This document shows, piece after piece, positions 22,959 through 33,848 of a stretch of 64,000 bases of DNA. Origin of the DNA: Actinernus sp. WN-2022 (Eukaryota; Cnidaria; Anthozoa; Actiniaria; Actinernidae); NCBI GenBank assembly GCA_030867875.1, contig JAOWCC010001751.1, positions 26,590,369 to 26,654,368 of the forward strand, in the 5' to 3' direction. The stretch's first letter is position 1; each line of letters begins with the position of its first letter. The position numbers and the translations under genes are program-made. Below the pieces are notes generated by a model. That model did no database searches and was not told the DNA's origin. It was given only the letters and a program-made list of their open reading frames with translations.

Positions 22959-23480
22959 ACATTGAGGTTGGACTACCTGTAGTGTCCTTGGAACCGCATG
23001 CATGAGTACGATGAATTACTGAAAAGTAAACTACTGGGTCACCAGTAATTGTGTTTCTTACCCAATGAAGTCTATTATTATTATTACTACTACTGTCCTA
23101 GCTGTCCTAGATGAGTAACCACTGAGGTTGGACTACCTGTGGTGTCCTAACTGAGCAAACATCGAGGTTGGACTACCTGTGGTGTCCTTGGGGCCACATG
23201 CATGAGTACGATGAATTACTAGTGTCCTATCTGTCCTAGATGAGTAACACTGAGGTTGGACTACCAGTGTTATTATCCTTGCTGTCCTAGCCGAGTAAAC
23301 AATGATGTAGTTAGGACACCACAGATAGTCCAATCCTGGAGGGGTAAATCTTGAGGTTGGACTACCTGTGGTGTCCTAGCTGTCCTTGATGAGTAACATT
23401 AAGGTTGGGCTACCTGTGGTGTCCTTGTGTCATGAGAAAACAGTGAGGTTGGAATACCTCTGTTGTCGGTCCTAGACAAG
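22959..23480. repeat. Degenerate minisatellite, right part
   Basis: At least eight imperfect units of GAGGTTGGACTACCTGTGG followed by TGTCCTNGNTGAGTAA-like words. Unit spacing is variable (about 35-70 bp), with a longer unit containing CATGCATGAGTACGATGAATTACT seen twice. Confidence 0.75.
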
Positions 23481-24080
23481 TAAAAATAGCTCTTCCAAGG
23501 AAGAACATCGATCTAGGATATGACCGAGCCAACTCTGGGGAGTCTTATAAATTTGAGTCGTGCAAATTACGTCGCCAAGTGTTGGGAAAATTCGGGTTTC
23601 TAACATCGAGAAAAACTTCATTTTGTTTGTCAAAGTCAGTCATTTAATGTTTTGTAATAGTGTTACTCTGGCTAATAATTGGCTTTTTCATTGACTGTTG
23701 TTTGGCTTTTTCCATAGCTATGGCATTCATTCCCCAGTGAGCAGGTTCGCGATATCGATGTTAGCTAAAATCTCCGTATCGTCCGAGTTGTGGTCACCCT
23801 GAAGCTAGGAATATTATCGAGTTTTCTCGCCGTCACAATTGAACATCACCGTAGCTAAGTATGCTCCAAAACTGAACGTTTACATTATTTTATTTTGCCA
23901 AAAGTTTAGCAATTTTCTCTTAAACACTTCCTGCATGCTGTCACTCGCTGCCACAACTGCTTCGTGTTTACCCCAGTCCTTCTCATATACCGAACATCAT
24001 ACGATTTGATGATCGATTTATTGGTTGTAGTCATCAACGCCTTACAGAGTGCCAATAGAAGATTATTTCCTGTAAAAACT
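23481..24080. other. 3' flank of the transferase gene, no gene seen
   Basis: No coding signal. On the minus strand AATAAA words near 24019 and 23890 could serve as polyadenylation signals for the gene ending at 24354. Confidence 0.35.
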
Positions 24081-24084
24081 AGTG

Positions 24085-24220
24085 TTGATCTACGTCGGCG
24101 GAGAAGATAAACACTGGTATAATCAACTGAAAGTCAACAAAGCTGTACTAGCTGCGCTAAACGGCCGTGGGAAGCGAGTAGCAGCTGACGTTTCGAGCGC
24201 CATCCCACAAGAATCAATTG
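24085..24220 (-). repeat. Repeat with decayed hammerhead-like 3' half, related to 40227-40390
   Basis: Shares GTAAAAACTAGTGTTG, GAAGATAAACACTGGTATA and AAGCGAGTAGCAGCTGAC with 40227-40390. On the minus strand it keeps the 3' half of a hammerhead-like fold: the stem II remnant, then GAAA, CGUC and AGCUGC (about 24197-24181). The CUGANGA box has decayed. Probably a Penelope-like element end. Confidence 0.5.
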
Positions 24221-24353
24221 ATTACACCAGTTTACTCAGGGTGACAGAACTGCGTTCTCTGCAATAACTCGTTTCTGCGCATTCGCGCATCCACGAGTTA
24301 AAAATGGTCGTAACCCTGGACATGGAGGAATTGACGTAAAACGTATTTCCTGA

Positions 24354-26139
24354 TTAACGTTGTGAAGGGGTTTCCAAAGCACTTCGAGGTACTCGTAGTG
24401 GGATGTTACCATCCGCGGGAAAGTTTTCCACACAGGCATGGTGTCCAGGATTGTGACAAGCAGTAAATTGAAAGGTACCACTCTTATACAGGCCATAACT
24501 ATTATTCAAGCCAGTTCTACTCCATCCTCCAGCATGTTTCAGAATTTCTCTGCCGTATCTACTACGGGCGTAAAATCCAGGACTATACGCCGTATGTATC
24601 CATGTACCCATGATTTCCGTTTTGGTGAAGTAACGGGGTTCTCGCAGCTCAGGAGGAAGGAAGTCTAGGGAAGGATTTGAAAGCTCAGGCATTCCCCAAA
24701 ACTCAAAAGAAAAGTCAGATTTATCAAGACGAACAAAACCTCCGTTCAGAACTTTACCATTTTTATCGAATTTTGGCGGCTCGAAGCCATGTAAATTGTA
24801 GCCTTTCGTTTTGAACAGCTCGACAGTACCCTTTTCTCCAAATATACTCATATTGTGTGCTAACAGTATTAGGTCTCCATCTCTATCCCATGGGAGAAGG
24901 CCACTGAATTTGACGCTGCCCAAAACTAAGCCGGAATCCAACTCGTACACAATATTATGTTGATCACAAAACTCTTTCAGATCTTTCAAAGCGTTAGCAT
25001 ACAACTCTAGGCAACAAACAGGAAGAAGATACGACGTCGTAATCTTTGCTGTGTTGCACTGGCTACCAATGTCTTTGCAAGAGAACGAATGTACCACCCC
25101 TTCAGCCGTTAATACCCTATTCAGCTGCCACTTTTTAGCAAGAGGAGTCCATACACTTTTATCATGAAGCTGAACTTGAGTTGTATAATCAGTAGTGAAG
25201 TACATGGCATCAGGACAAGCCATTGCCAAAATGCCTTCCTGGACGACACGTAAAAAGAAATCCTCAAATACAACTTGGTTTGGGAGTGCCTCGTCAAATC
25301 TCACCGCTGTTAACACGTTCTTATCCGCAACAAAAGGACCACGTAGGTAATCACAGAACATACAGGAGTTTCTTGAAAAAAAGTATCCATCCTGGTACTC
25401 CAGGACGTAGTTTCTCATAGATGACTGAGAACAACCAATTCGCCAGTGTCCTGTAAGATTGCGGTACGATCCACCAGCGATTCCAACCTTTGGTATCTGG
25501 CTGACAACACGGATTTGCCTCTCGAGCAGCGATAGCCAATTGAAATGCACCACGTCACGTGCGATTAGCACATATGGAGTGGACACTTTATCCACAAGTT
25601 GATTCCATACTTTTCCTATGCTGGTAGCATCAGTATTAAGTACTTCAACATTGCGGTGCTGTTCAGTCGCGTAAGTGACTATTTCTTTGTTATTTGTAGC
25701 CAAATAAACTTGTAACGAAGGGTAGGTATTTTGGATACCATTCAGGACTTTTACAACTTGCTGTTGGTCTTTCTTTGGATAGCTCACCGCGTTTATCAAA
25801 ACGGTGATCACGGATCGAATCGGTTTGGCATAAGAACAGTTTGTGATAACCCATCCTTTGTGGAAAAACGGGTAACCCGCCATAGCTCCATGGTATTCCT
25901 CTGAACAGACTACTGTACTTGGCACCTCCCCTGTATCGTTAGATTGACTAAGTTTTATTCTGTCGTCAAGCCTGTGTACTATTTCTTCCATGTGGAATAA
26001 TAGTTCTAATGACGGTGGTCGCTTTTGGATATATTTTGCTATCATCTGTTCATGTATCTTGTTTAACTCCAATGCTAAACCTCTCTTAAACTCCTTTACT
26101 AGATCCCGCTTTGACTGATACGGATCAACAACTATCGGC
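24354..26139 (-). CDS. LicD/fukutin-related-type phosphotransferase, exon 2
   Basis: Main exon of a two-exon gene (first exon 27582-27694), encoding residues 38-632. Residues about 150-350 look like a degenerate GT-A glycosyltransferase fold (INAVSYPK..., LIARDVVHFNW, VVFEDFFLRV), as in the stem of fukutin-related proteins. Residues about 410-600 are the LicD-type nucleotidyl/phosphotransferase domain. It has the PVCCLELY start, then ELDSGLVLGSVKFSG and LLPWDRDGDL (about 436-461) supplying the metal-binding acidic residues, then FVRLDKSDFSFEFWGM and a Cys/His-rich tail. Family members transfer sugar-alcohol phosphates such as ribitol 5-phosphate from CDP donors onto Golgi glycans. Substrate here is not proven. 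The acceptor CTTTTAG precedes the exon at 26139. It ends in TAA at 24354-24356. Confidence 0.85.
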
Positions 26140-26470
26140 CTAAAAGAGTGAAAATAACATTAATATTTTTCCACTTACCGAACTTATAATTTAAGTCCAA
26201 TTCAGTTTCACGAAGACATATTGAAGGCTGACCACTGGCACAGATGCTCTACCAAAACTTGAAGCCGTTAAGGCACATGATTTATTTATAGCCTTTATAT
26301 TCCCTAATTCCGGAGTTGCGTTTTGACAAGTGAAGAACCAACACTTTTTGGTCAGTGTTTGAAAATTTCAAAACCGTCAGTATTGATGTGCTCTGGCGCT
26401 AGAGGCTTTCAGAGATAAAGGCGAAGAGGCGAGAGAGAGAGAGGAAAGGAAGAAAAAGAAGAGCCTCAGG

Positions 26471-26676
26471 TGTTACCCGTTGAGAATCTCACTTCCATGC
26501 GAACATTTGGTTCAGAACTGATGCGAGCCTCCTCCCTAATTGTATAATCTACTCATTACCAGGCACAAGAGCGAGTGCTCGATGTAATAGTACTTTTCAT
26601 TGGCTTACCAACCGATATGACGTGTTTTCTTGATTTGATACTCAGCGCATGGAAGTGAGATTCCCAACGGATAACA
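26471..26676. mobile_element. ~206-bp MITE in intron
   Basis: Inverted ends of about 30 bp beginning TGTTA(C)CCGTTG(A)GAATCTCACTT. No coding content. A short (CA)n lies just right of it (26689-26700). Confidence 0.65.
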
Positions 26677-26740
26677 TGCACCAGTCACACACACACACAC
26701 TCTCCCTCACAACTCTTAATTCTTCGAGCCTCTGTAACCC

Positions 26741-27368
26741 CACACCGCGGCAAAACGGTATGCTCCGCTGGCCGAAAGAACGAAGGCTCTGCTATCAAAT
26801 ACAAACTACCGAGGGCTTAAACATTTTTAGTAAATAATTTTATAACTTAGCGAATTCACAGTGAATTACAAATTAAGAAAACTTAGCTTCAACCTGTTAA
26901 AGTCTTTGGCTTATCTTTTAAGTAGTTTTCTATTTTTTGACAAAACAGTTCACAAATGGTACCCTGCATGGTTCCAGAGGTGCTCAGGTACGGATATACT
27001 GTAATGTGCCGCGATCGAAGGAGTTTTGATTCCCGAAGGAGTTTTGTTTTGCGAGAAGACCGTTGAGCACCTCTGGCCGCTCGAATAGCCAGCCTCAATC
27101 TCATGCCCATAGCCTCGCTTTTATGTTTACAAAACGGTTTCGGCTCACGGGTTAATTTGCATATGTCACTTCACGTATGATCCAAAACATAAACAGGCCA
27201 TTGTCGACTCTCGATTTGCGAAGATAAAGGAACATTCTCCACGATTTACTTCGTCGACTTTGATGTTTGGATCTCCCAATGAGCATGTATTGATTCCTCG
27301 TTGTTCTAGCTCTGTTATGTGAGAGTCAATAGCAAATACGCATGCGCGTGACGTTTTGCCGCGGTGTG
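26741..27368. mobile_element. MITE with CACACCGCGGCAAAAC ends, 9-bp duplication, copy 2
   Basis: The ends CACACCGCGGCAAAAC/GTTTTGCCGCGGTGTG are flanked by CTGTAACCC (26732-26740 and 27369-27377). The left half is the reverse of the right half of the 351-bp copy at 5029-5379. The middle (about 26957-27175) is sequence absent from that copy, itself bounded by inverted words GAGGTGCTCA/TGAGCACCTC. Confidence 0.85.
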
Positions 27369-27581
27369 CTGTAACCCAGGGTAGTATTGGTGAACAAATC
27401 ACATTCCAAGGGCTGGGAATAACGTTCTCTATGGTTGTATTAAACGTGGAAATAATACACCCAAGCGTTAGGACGCTCAGGGTTTGGTAGGTACTAGAGC
27501 ATTTCCAGTATTTGGTGGCATGATGAGGGCAGCAAGACTCGAGCATTCCTAAACAGACACTATCTTAAAATATTTACTCAC

Positions 27582-27694
27582 CTAAACCATGTCAGCCGTG
27601 CCAGCCAAATCAAGCATATAACTAGAACGGGCAGAGTATAGTGGTTACGCGCATGGTAAAGGCAGCTTCGAGGAATTAGCAATAGGCGTGCCAT
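27582..27694 (-). CDS. LicD/fukutin-related-type phosphotransferase, exon 1
   Basis: ATG at 27692-27694. It encodes 37 residues: an Arg/Lys-containing start (MARLLLIPRS), then a hydrophobic span YTLPVLVICLIWLARLTWF that serves as a type II signal anchor. The exon ends ..TTTAG|GTGAGT with two bases of a codon left over, exactly what the next exon (starting with one base) needs. The combined protein is 632 aa with its catalytic part in the Golgi lumen. The joining is my inference from splice signals and phase; transcript data would confirm it. Confidence 0.75.
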
Positions 27695-29520
27695 CGTTTT
27701 ACTCTCCACCTGCCAACTAGCTACCAATTGCCATCAAGATGCTCCTTGAAAAAAAAAAAACGCGCTCTATGTTAGAATCTTGAATTAATAGCTTCTACTT
27801 GCATTGTATGTAATTTACAGATGATTTATGTACGTCTGTCTCTGGGTCTGTATTTCTGTCTGTCTGATTTTCTATCTTTTTTTCTGTTTGCCAGTCTGCC
27901 TGTAATAACTACCCCATTTTGTATTTCTTTATATGAATTTTTATAATAATTAGTGTAATTCTGCGAAAAAAAGTTTTGTGTTTGCTTGAATCCTTGATTG
28001 TCTACAACCTGTTGAAGTTTGCGAACTGATACGACCGGGCTCTTTTCACGACCGAGCCACTACGCTAATTAGAAGCATTGGCCTAGTATATCGTGCATTG
28101 TGTATGACAAAAATTCAAGAATACATAACAATAGAACCTACGACAAGTGCCAGTGAAGAATGGCATTTGCTTGCGAGCTTACGTCAGTCGACCAAGACCT
28201 CAAACTGCACAGTCGTGAAACAAAATGCGCGCGACTTCAATCACGATTACAAAATCAGGAATTATACCGATAACTTTTTTCTCTTTCTTTCGTCCTCAAA
28301 TTTCATCTAGACTTTGAAAATAAATAAAACTAAGATGGTGTTAGGGGCACTTAAATAAATGACATATTTAGGCCGAAATGGGTCGTGGGTAAAACTGTGC
28401 AGCTATGCGATTTATTGTTTTACCACTCGAAGGTGGACGGAGAGAGCCTGCCTGTACCGCTCTAAACGAGCCACATCATTGGCTTACCAACAATACAAAA
28501 CCTCCTATCCTTTACAACGTGCAGTACAAAAACAATTGAGTATACAGTATGATTTGATTTGAGACATTCGAATCAGAGCCTGATCAGAGCCTGATCACAG
28601 GAGTACAAACAATAGGATTCAAGGTCCCTTCTAGGCCTGCCGCCGTCAGTGGACCTACGATCGCGATTTTACGTCCTTATCCGAGAAGACGTGGAGGTCT
28701 AACCATTTCCAGTTGTTTCACAAAGGCAGCACCTTCTACTCACTTATTACTCGGGCTGCCTGTGGCAGCACCGAGTCTTAATCTGCAGGCCGTTATTTGT
28801 TTTGTTCCGTGCAGCAAAATTTCTGCGTATGCGTTAAATTATGCATTAATTGACCTCGTGGCGCTGATAGATTTCGCCATCGGACGGTATTCTTGTTTGA
28901 GTTACGTTTCGTAGGTTTTACGCCACATTTCATTTTACTCTCGGTCATAATACATACCAGCGCAAACACCGTGATCTGTAGGCCAACACTAAAATAATTT
29001 TGAGCGTGTTTTTGGCTGTCACTCGCCAACACGAAGCCAGAAATACCCCGGAGTAATAAACACTCAGCACAGAATAATTTATGATGAGCGAAGCAATATT
29101 CAACTCTCAAGGTAAACTTAAACAAGAATCCTCTCACGGCCGAGGTTTTGGTTCGAGAAATTAAAGGCTTCCAACAGTTCCCTTTATAGTTCTGTAATAT
29201 AATGAGCAGACTGCAGTTTTGGGAAGGAGGGTAAAAGCTTTTAAATATAGATAACCAACAGGCATTTCAGTTAATAAATACCAATATGGACGCGATCAGC
29301 GAGCTGCGATAAAGAGCCGCAGGGTAGAAAGAACAGTAGAGTAATATAGTGATAGCTCCATCATAGGTGGACAGATACAACTTATAATATGGGACAAATA
29401 TAAACATACATCTGAGACACTCATCTATTAGTACTCTGAACCTGGAGAACAGCAGACTAAATTGTAAGCGTGCGTTACATTAATAAGTAGAGGTCAACTT
29501 CTTTAATTTACATACACCAC
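27695..29520. other. 5' flank of the transferase gene, no gene recognised
   Basis: Promoter-side and intergenic sequence. Open frames at 28098-28310 (plus) and 28793-29137 (minus) show no domain or splice context. No clear TATA or initiator can be defended. Confidence 0.4.
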
Positions 29521-29523
29521 AGG

Positions 29524-29670
29524 TAACCCAAGCTAGGGATCTGTATAATATTTAACAGCATTTGTATGGGATTTTTTAGTTTTACATGTACAACGTAAAT
29601 CTTGAATAAAACTCGACAAAAACCTATACAGTGTCTTCTTGTGTTCCTCAACTATGTCTGTGCCATGTTA
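29524..29670. repeat. MITE-like repeat related to 54339-54508
   Basis: CAGGTAACCCAAGC, TATAATATTTAACAGCATTTGTATGG and TGTCTTCTTGTG..CTCAACTATGTCTGTG are shared, partly in rearranged order, with the element at 54339-54508. This copy lacks a clear right inverted repeat. Confidence 0.5.
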
Positions 29671-29814
29671 CAGCGAATTTCAGCAAAATGTTCCCTTACC
29701 CAAACAAATGCTGTTAATATACTAGGAGAGCAGAGAATGAATGTCACCGCGCTACCGGCCACTCCTATATAAAGACTGCTAAATTCAGCTAATAATTCTT
29801 CCATTCGGTTATTA

Positions 29815-30003
29815 TAACTAAGAGGATTTCAAATGAAAGTGTATTTCATCTTCAATCTCATGTAGCTCGAGTGAAAGCCCAGATGGGCTCTTGTTTTAAT
29901 TAAGACCCTAAGTGTCGGTCCGGTCGGGGTTTGAACCCGTGACCTCCCATCCAACAGACCGGAGCTTAACCACTGAGCTAACCGGGAGGCGGTAAGTAAA
30001 AAT
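29815..30003 (-). mobile_element. tRNA-headed SINE
   Basis: The minus strand begins with a tRNA-like head. It has an A box (GGTTAGCTCAGTGGTTAAGC) and a B box (GGGTTCAAACCCC) at normal spacing, which would drive RNA polymerase III. A non-tRNA body of about 100 bp follows (GGGTCTTAATTAAAACAAGAG...). The acceptor stem pairs only in part, so a functional tRNA is unlikely. Confidence 0.7.
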
Positions 30004-30329
30004 ATAAATAAATAATGGCGTGAATGGAAAATCAATTCGACAGAAACCAGCATTCGATCCCCAAAACAAACGAAAATACAGCTAAAACCATTCGTGCAGG
30101 GGGCTAAGAAGGACTTTGAGAAAGTCTACTAAAACCACAATTCATTTCGGTCTTAGAGTGCCACATCTTCTAAAGTTTGTCCTTTGCCCTAGGTATACTC
30201 CTCGTACAATGACGTGATCAAGAACAGCCACAACAGGCCGTGAACATACACTCTAATTGCTTAAAGCAAACGTGTCTCGCAGTACATAAAAAAGATTGAT
30301 GTTTTGAACACTTTTCCGGGCATTGGTGT

Positions 30330-31060
30330 ACAGCATAGGCACAACAATGGGTCCAACAATGCGAGACTGTGTAGCATCCCACGTTGGACTAACAATGTTA
30401 GACTGTTTAGCACCCTATGTTGAACCAACAATGTTAGACTGTTTAGCACCCTATATTGGACCAACAATGTTAGACTGTTTAGCACCCTATATTGGACCAA
30501 CAATGTGAGACTGTTTAGCACCCCATGTTAGACCAACAATGTTAGACTGTTTAGCATCCCATGTTGGACCAACAATGTTAGACTGTTTAGCATCCCATGT
30601 TGGACCAACAATGTTAGACTGTTTAGCATCCCATGTTGGACCAACAATGTTAGACTGTTCAGCACCCCATGTTGACCAACGATGTTAAGACTGTTTAGCA
30701 TCCCATGTTGACCAACAATATTAGACTACTTAAGCACTCCATGTTGAACCAACAATGTGACTGTTTAGCAATACATGTTGGATTGTTTAATCACCCCATG
30801 TTGAACCAACAATTTTAGACTGTTTAGCCCCCACGTTGGACCAATAATGTGACTGTTTAGCATCCCATGTTGGCCAACAATGTTAGACTGCTTAAGCACC
30901 CCATGTTGAACCAACAATGTGACTGTTTAGCAACCCATGTTGGACTGTTTAATCAACCCATGTTGGACCAACAATGTGACTGTTTAGCATCTCATGTTGG
31001 ACCTACAATGTGAGACTGTTTAACACCCATGTTTGACAATGTTGGACCAACATTTAAATG
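30330..31060. repeat. Minisatellite, ~36-bp unit
   Basis: About 18 imperfect head-to-tail copies of CCAACAATGTTAGACTGTTTAGCAC followed by CCCATGTTGGA. Each unit carries small palindromes (CCAACATNGTTGG-like). The units near the middle are nearly identical; those on the right are shortened and diverged. Frames across it are repeat shadows. Confidence 0.95.
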
Positions 31061-31204
31061 GAGTGAAATTCTTTGGCCCATGGAGTTGTACAATCAGGTT
31101 CGAACGTTTAAGTTCCGGCAAGTGAGATGGAAAATATTCTAATTCGGCGTGAAACAACGTAAAATAGTAATATTGACTCCAATGTTTACTATCAAAAAGC
31201 TATT

Positions 31205-31620
31205 GGTCCAACAATGTTAGACTATTTACCACTCATGTTGGGCCAACACTATTTGTTGGATTAAAGTTTGTTTAGTTTTTGATCAAACATTTTGCCCAAC
31301 AAAAATGTTGGCCCAACACCGTCCAACATGGGTGCTATAAACAGTCTAACATTGGTAGTGACCAACAATGTTGGCCCAACACCATCCACATGGGGTGCTA
31401 TAAACAGTCTAACATTGGTAGTGACCAACAATGTTGGCCCAGCATCATCCAACATGGCGTGCTATAAACAGTCTAACATCGGTGGTGACCAACAATGTTG
31501 GCCCAACATCATCCAACATGGCGTGCTATAAACAGTGTAACATTGGTAGTGACCAACAATGGTGGCCCAACATCATCCAACATGGGGAACAATGTTGGCC
31601 CATGTTGTTCAACAATGTTC
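31205..31620. repeat. Minisatellite, ~60-bp unit, related words in reverse
   Basis: About five units of GTGCTATAAACAGTCTAACA, TTGG(T)NGTGACCAACAATG and TTGGCCCAACATCATCCAAC, ending ATGG. The words TAAACAGTCTAACATTG are the reverse complement of those in the array at 30330-31060, so the two arrays are inverted relatives. Confidence 0.9.
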
Positions 31621-32096
31621 AAACATTGAAGCCCCGGATTGCATGATCCAACTTTGCTCAAATGGCATGTATTTTGTGTTTTTTTTATTATTGCACTAAT
31701 TTCTTATTTTGAAAGTCGAAAATGCACCACTGGAATTTAAAGTTTTAGTATGGCTTTAAATCCAGGTAAATTTCAGGCTTCATAGTTAATTTTCTGACTC
31801 GGGGTTTTTCACCCTTTTCTCCATCACTTCTGTCAAAATAACAAGACGTTTTGGCTTGATATTTGACCGAGCTCAAAGTCTGGGCCAAAATTTCCTCTGT
31901 GCAAGCATGAATGACAAATGTACCGCTGGAATAAAAAAAGCTACATATGTAAGTGTATATACAGTCATGCAATCTGTGATTCAAAGCCAAAGAAGATTAG
32001 TGGTCTACGAAATATATACAATGAAGCAAGGAATTAAATTAGGTATAAAGATAATTTACATTAAAGTTAATCAAGTCTAAATTTCAGTATAAGAAT

Positions 32097-32300
32097 CTAG
32101 GTGTTTTTTGTAACGTTTTCTAAATAAACTTTAAGAGAAGTCGATTGTTTGTTATTTAAAGGTATATCAGTCCAAGTTTGTACTGCAGCAAATTTAACTG
32201 AGAACTTTCCGTAATTAGTATTTTGTATTATTAGAATGTTTATAAACAAGTTCACCAAGCTGGAGTTTAGTAATTTCATAGATGTAATGTGCATATAACC
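32097..32300 (-). pseudogene. LINE ORF2 C-terminal tail
   Basis: The minus frame reads IYEITKLQLGELVYKHSN, then NYGKFSVKFAAVQTWTDIPL and a short basic end. This is the typical C-terminal tail of CR1/L2-like LINEs. It continues the LINE at 32890-33690 after an inserted element (about 32287-32892). Confidence 0.7.
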
Positions 32301-32892
32301 CCAAAAAATACATACGGCCTTTCAAAGTTGAGAACCAGAACATGTGGCCGTCAGTTTTCAATTCCCTTTGGGGGCCTGTGACGTGTATGTAGTAAGGCGT
32401 CCTTCCAATTCCATACAAACTTATCTTATTTCTGCGACTCTTGCAAGCTCACCACATGATAAATATCGAATGAGATGTCACCAAACATGGTAAATTTACT
32501 AATTTCGATGTGCTCTTTCTTGTGATGGAGTTTATTTCCTACTGATGAGACTATAATAGGACGTTTTTCCTTTTTGAATTCTTTTTCTTATTAAGATTTC
32601 CCAACTCCTTTGAGAATACCAAGACAATGGTCTAAATTAGAGGAACAAAAGAAACCGTGCAAAGGATTCTGGTAGTTGTAGTAAAATGACGCCTGATTGA
32701 CATCATAATTCCAGGCCCTCACCAAGACTCGTGCTGACCTCAAACTGGAAATAGGAAGCCCAAAACTAATGTTTTCGCTAACTTTGACCCCACTACAATC
32801 GTTGAAGTTTATTTTTTTCACTTTTATTTTTTCGAATTTGTAGTCAGGGCGCTACAGAATAGATGTAAAAAATTTTTTTTTGTTTAGGCACT
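32287..32892. mobile_element. Probable TTAA-type element inside the LINE
   Basis: It splits the LINE tail. The high-coordinate end on the minus strand reads TTAAAGTGCCTA, and the low-coordinate end reads TTATATGCAC, both like the ends of the TTAA elements elsewhere in this window. The low side is followed by ATTA rather than TTAA, so the boundary is approximate. Confidence 0.45.
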
Positions 32893-33690
32893 TTAAGAAG
32901 GTTAAGATGGTAAAATAAAGGTTGACTGTGTTCTTGGTATTTTGAGAATGTTAATTATTACTCAAACAGCACGTTTTTGCAAAAGATAGAGGGATTTTAA
33001 GTTTGTTTTATAATTTACTACCCCAGATTATAGTACAGTATTAAAGATATGTATGAATAAATAAGATTATAGTATGTACCGGTAGCGGTTAAGTAAAATC
33101 TGGTGATTTAGACAAGATTTATAAATTATACCAACTGATTTTGCTATTTTATTTGCAACTAGGTCAATTTGGTAACTCTAATTTAAATATTCAACAATTA
33201 CTACTCCCTATTTACTTATTTGTTTTTACCAGTAAAATTATTTGGGTCATAATACTGTGCATTAGCGAGTCATTGTCGAGATCCAAATAAAATACAAGTT
33301 TTCGAAAGGTTAATAGTATTAATCTATTGCTGGTGAGCCAGTCTGTTAAATCTTTAAGTTCCAAATTATTGTTTTAAGGTCTTTATGAGAATACAGAATA
33401 TTCATATCATCTGCATATAAAACTAGGTGAGCTAGTCTATTAAATACTTTTGCATCGTTCATAAAAATAAGAAATAGAATAGGACCTAAAATCGACCATT
33501 GTTGAACACCACATAGTATATCAGAACATTCCGAATTTGTATCATCAATAGAGACAAATTGTTGTTGGCTTGTTAAATAACTTTTGAACCAAGATAATTC
33601 TTTATCTACAATACCATAATAAGTTAATTTTTCCAAAAGTATTTTATGGTTCACTGTGTTGAATGCTTTCGATAAATCTAAAAAAATACC
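32890..33690 (-). pseudogene. LINE reverse transcriptase, C-terminal half
   Basis: On the minus strand: SIGIFLDLSKAFNTVNHKIL (33690-33640), then SILGPILFLIFMND and VLYADDMNILYSHKDL (YADD, catalytic). A degenerate thumb region follows, with KIAKSVGIIYKSC and LQKRAV. It is the continuation of the N-terminal part at 37411-38400; 3.7 kb of nested elements separate the two. Confidence 0.8.
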
Positions 33691-33695
33691 AATTG

Positions 33696-33838
33696 AAGCC
33701 TGGGTGAGTGTAAGAATTAAGAGTTAAGTGACGACAGATCAAGTTCTTAATTCTCCCTTACAAAACAAAGAAGATAAAGGAGAATTTGATCTGTCATCAC
33801 TTAACTCTTTCTTGCACTCACCTCTTCAATTGGTAATA
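33696..33838. mobile_element. ~140-bp hairpin MITE
   Basis: The arms GGTGAGTGTAAGAATTAAGA and the following GTTAAGTGACGACAGATCAA fold back on TTGATCTGTCATCACTTAAC and TCTTTCTTGCACTCACC. CAATTG-containing words lie on both outer sides. It adjoins the P-like element. Confidence 0.65.
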
Positions 33839-33848
33839 GGCCTTTTGC

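Larger units (their letters stand above)
26140..27581 (-). other. Intron 1 of the LicD/FKRP-like gene
   Basis: Donor GTGAGT (27581 downward), acceptor ..CTTTTAG (ending 26140). It splits an Arg codon AG|G. It contains two MITEs (26471-26676 and 26741-27368). Confidence 0.8.

Noticed and set aside
29915..29998. Functional tRNA gene
   Set aside because: A and B boxes are present but the acceptor stem mispairs and a SINE body follows directly.
30261..30521. Open frames that read as a leucine-rich repeat protein
   Set aside because: They are translations of the 36-bp minisatellite in a frame without stops; no start, splice or domain support.
30330..31060. Regular repeats resembling a CRISPR array
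   Set aside because: Units are contiguous with no unique spacers, and the genome is eukaryotic; it is a minisatellite.
32539..32565. Another hammerhead (CUGAUGAG motif)
   Set aside because: No GAAA box follows the potential stem II, so the core cannot form.
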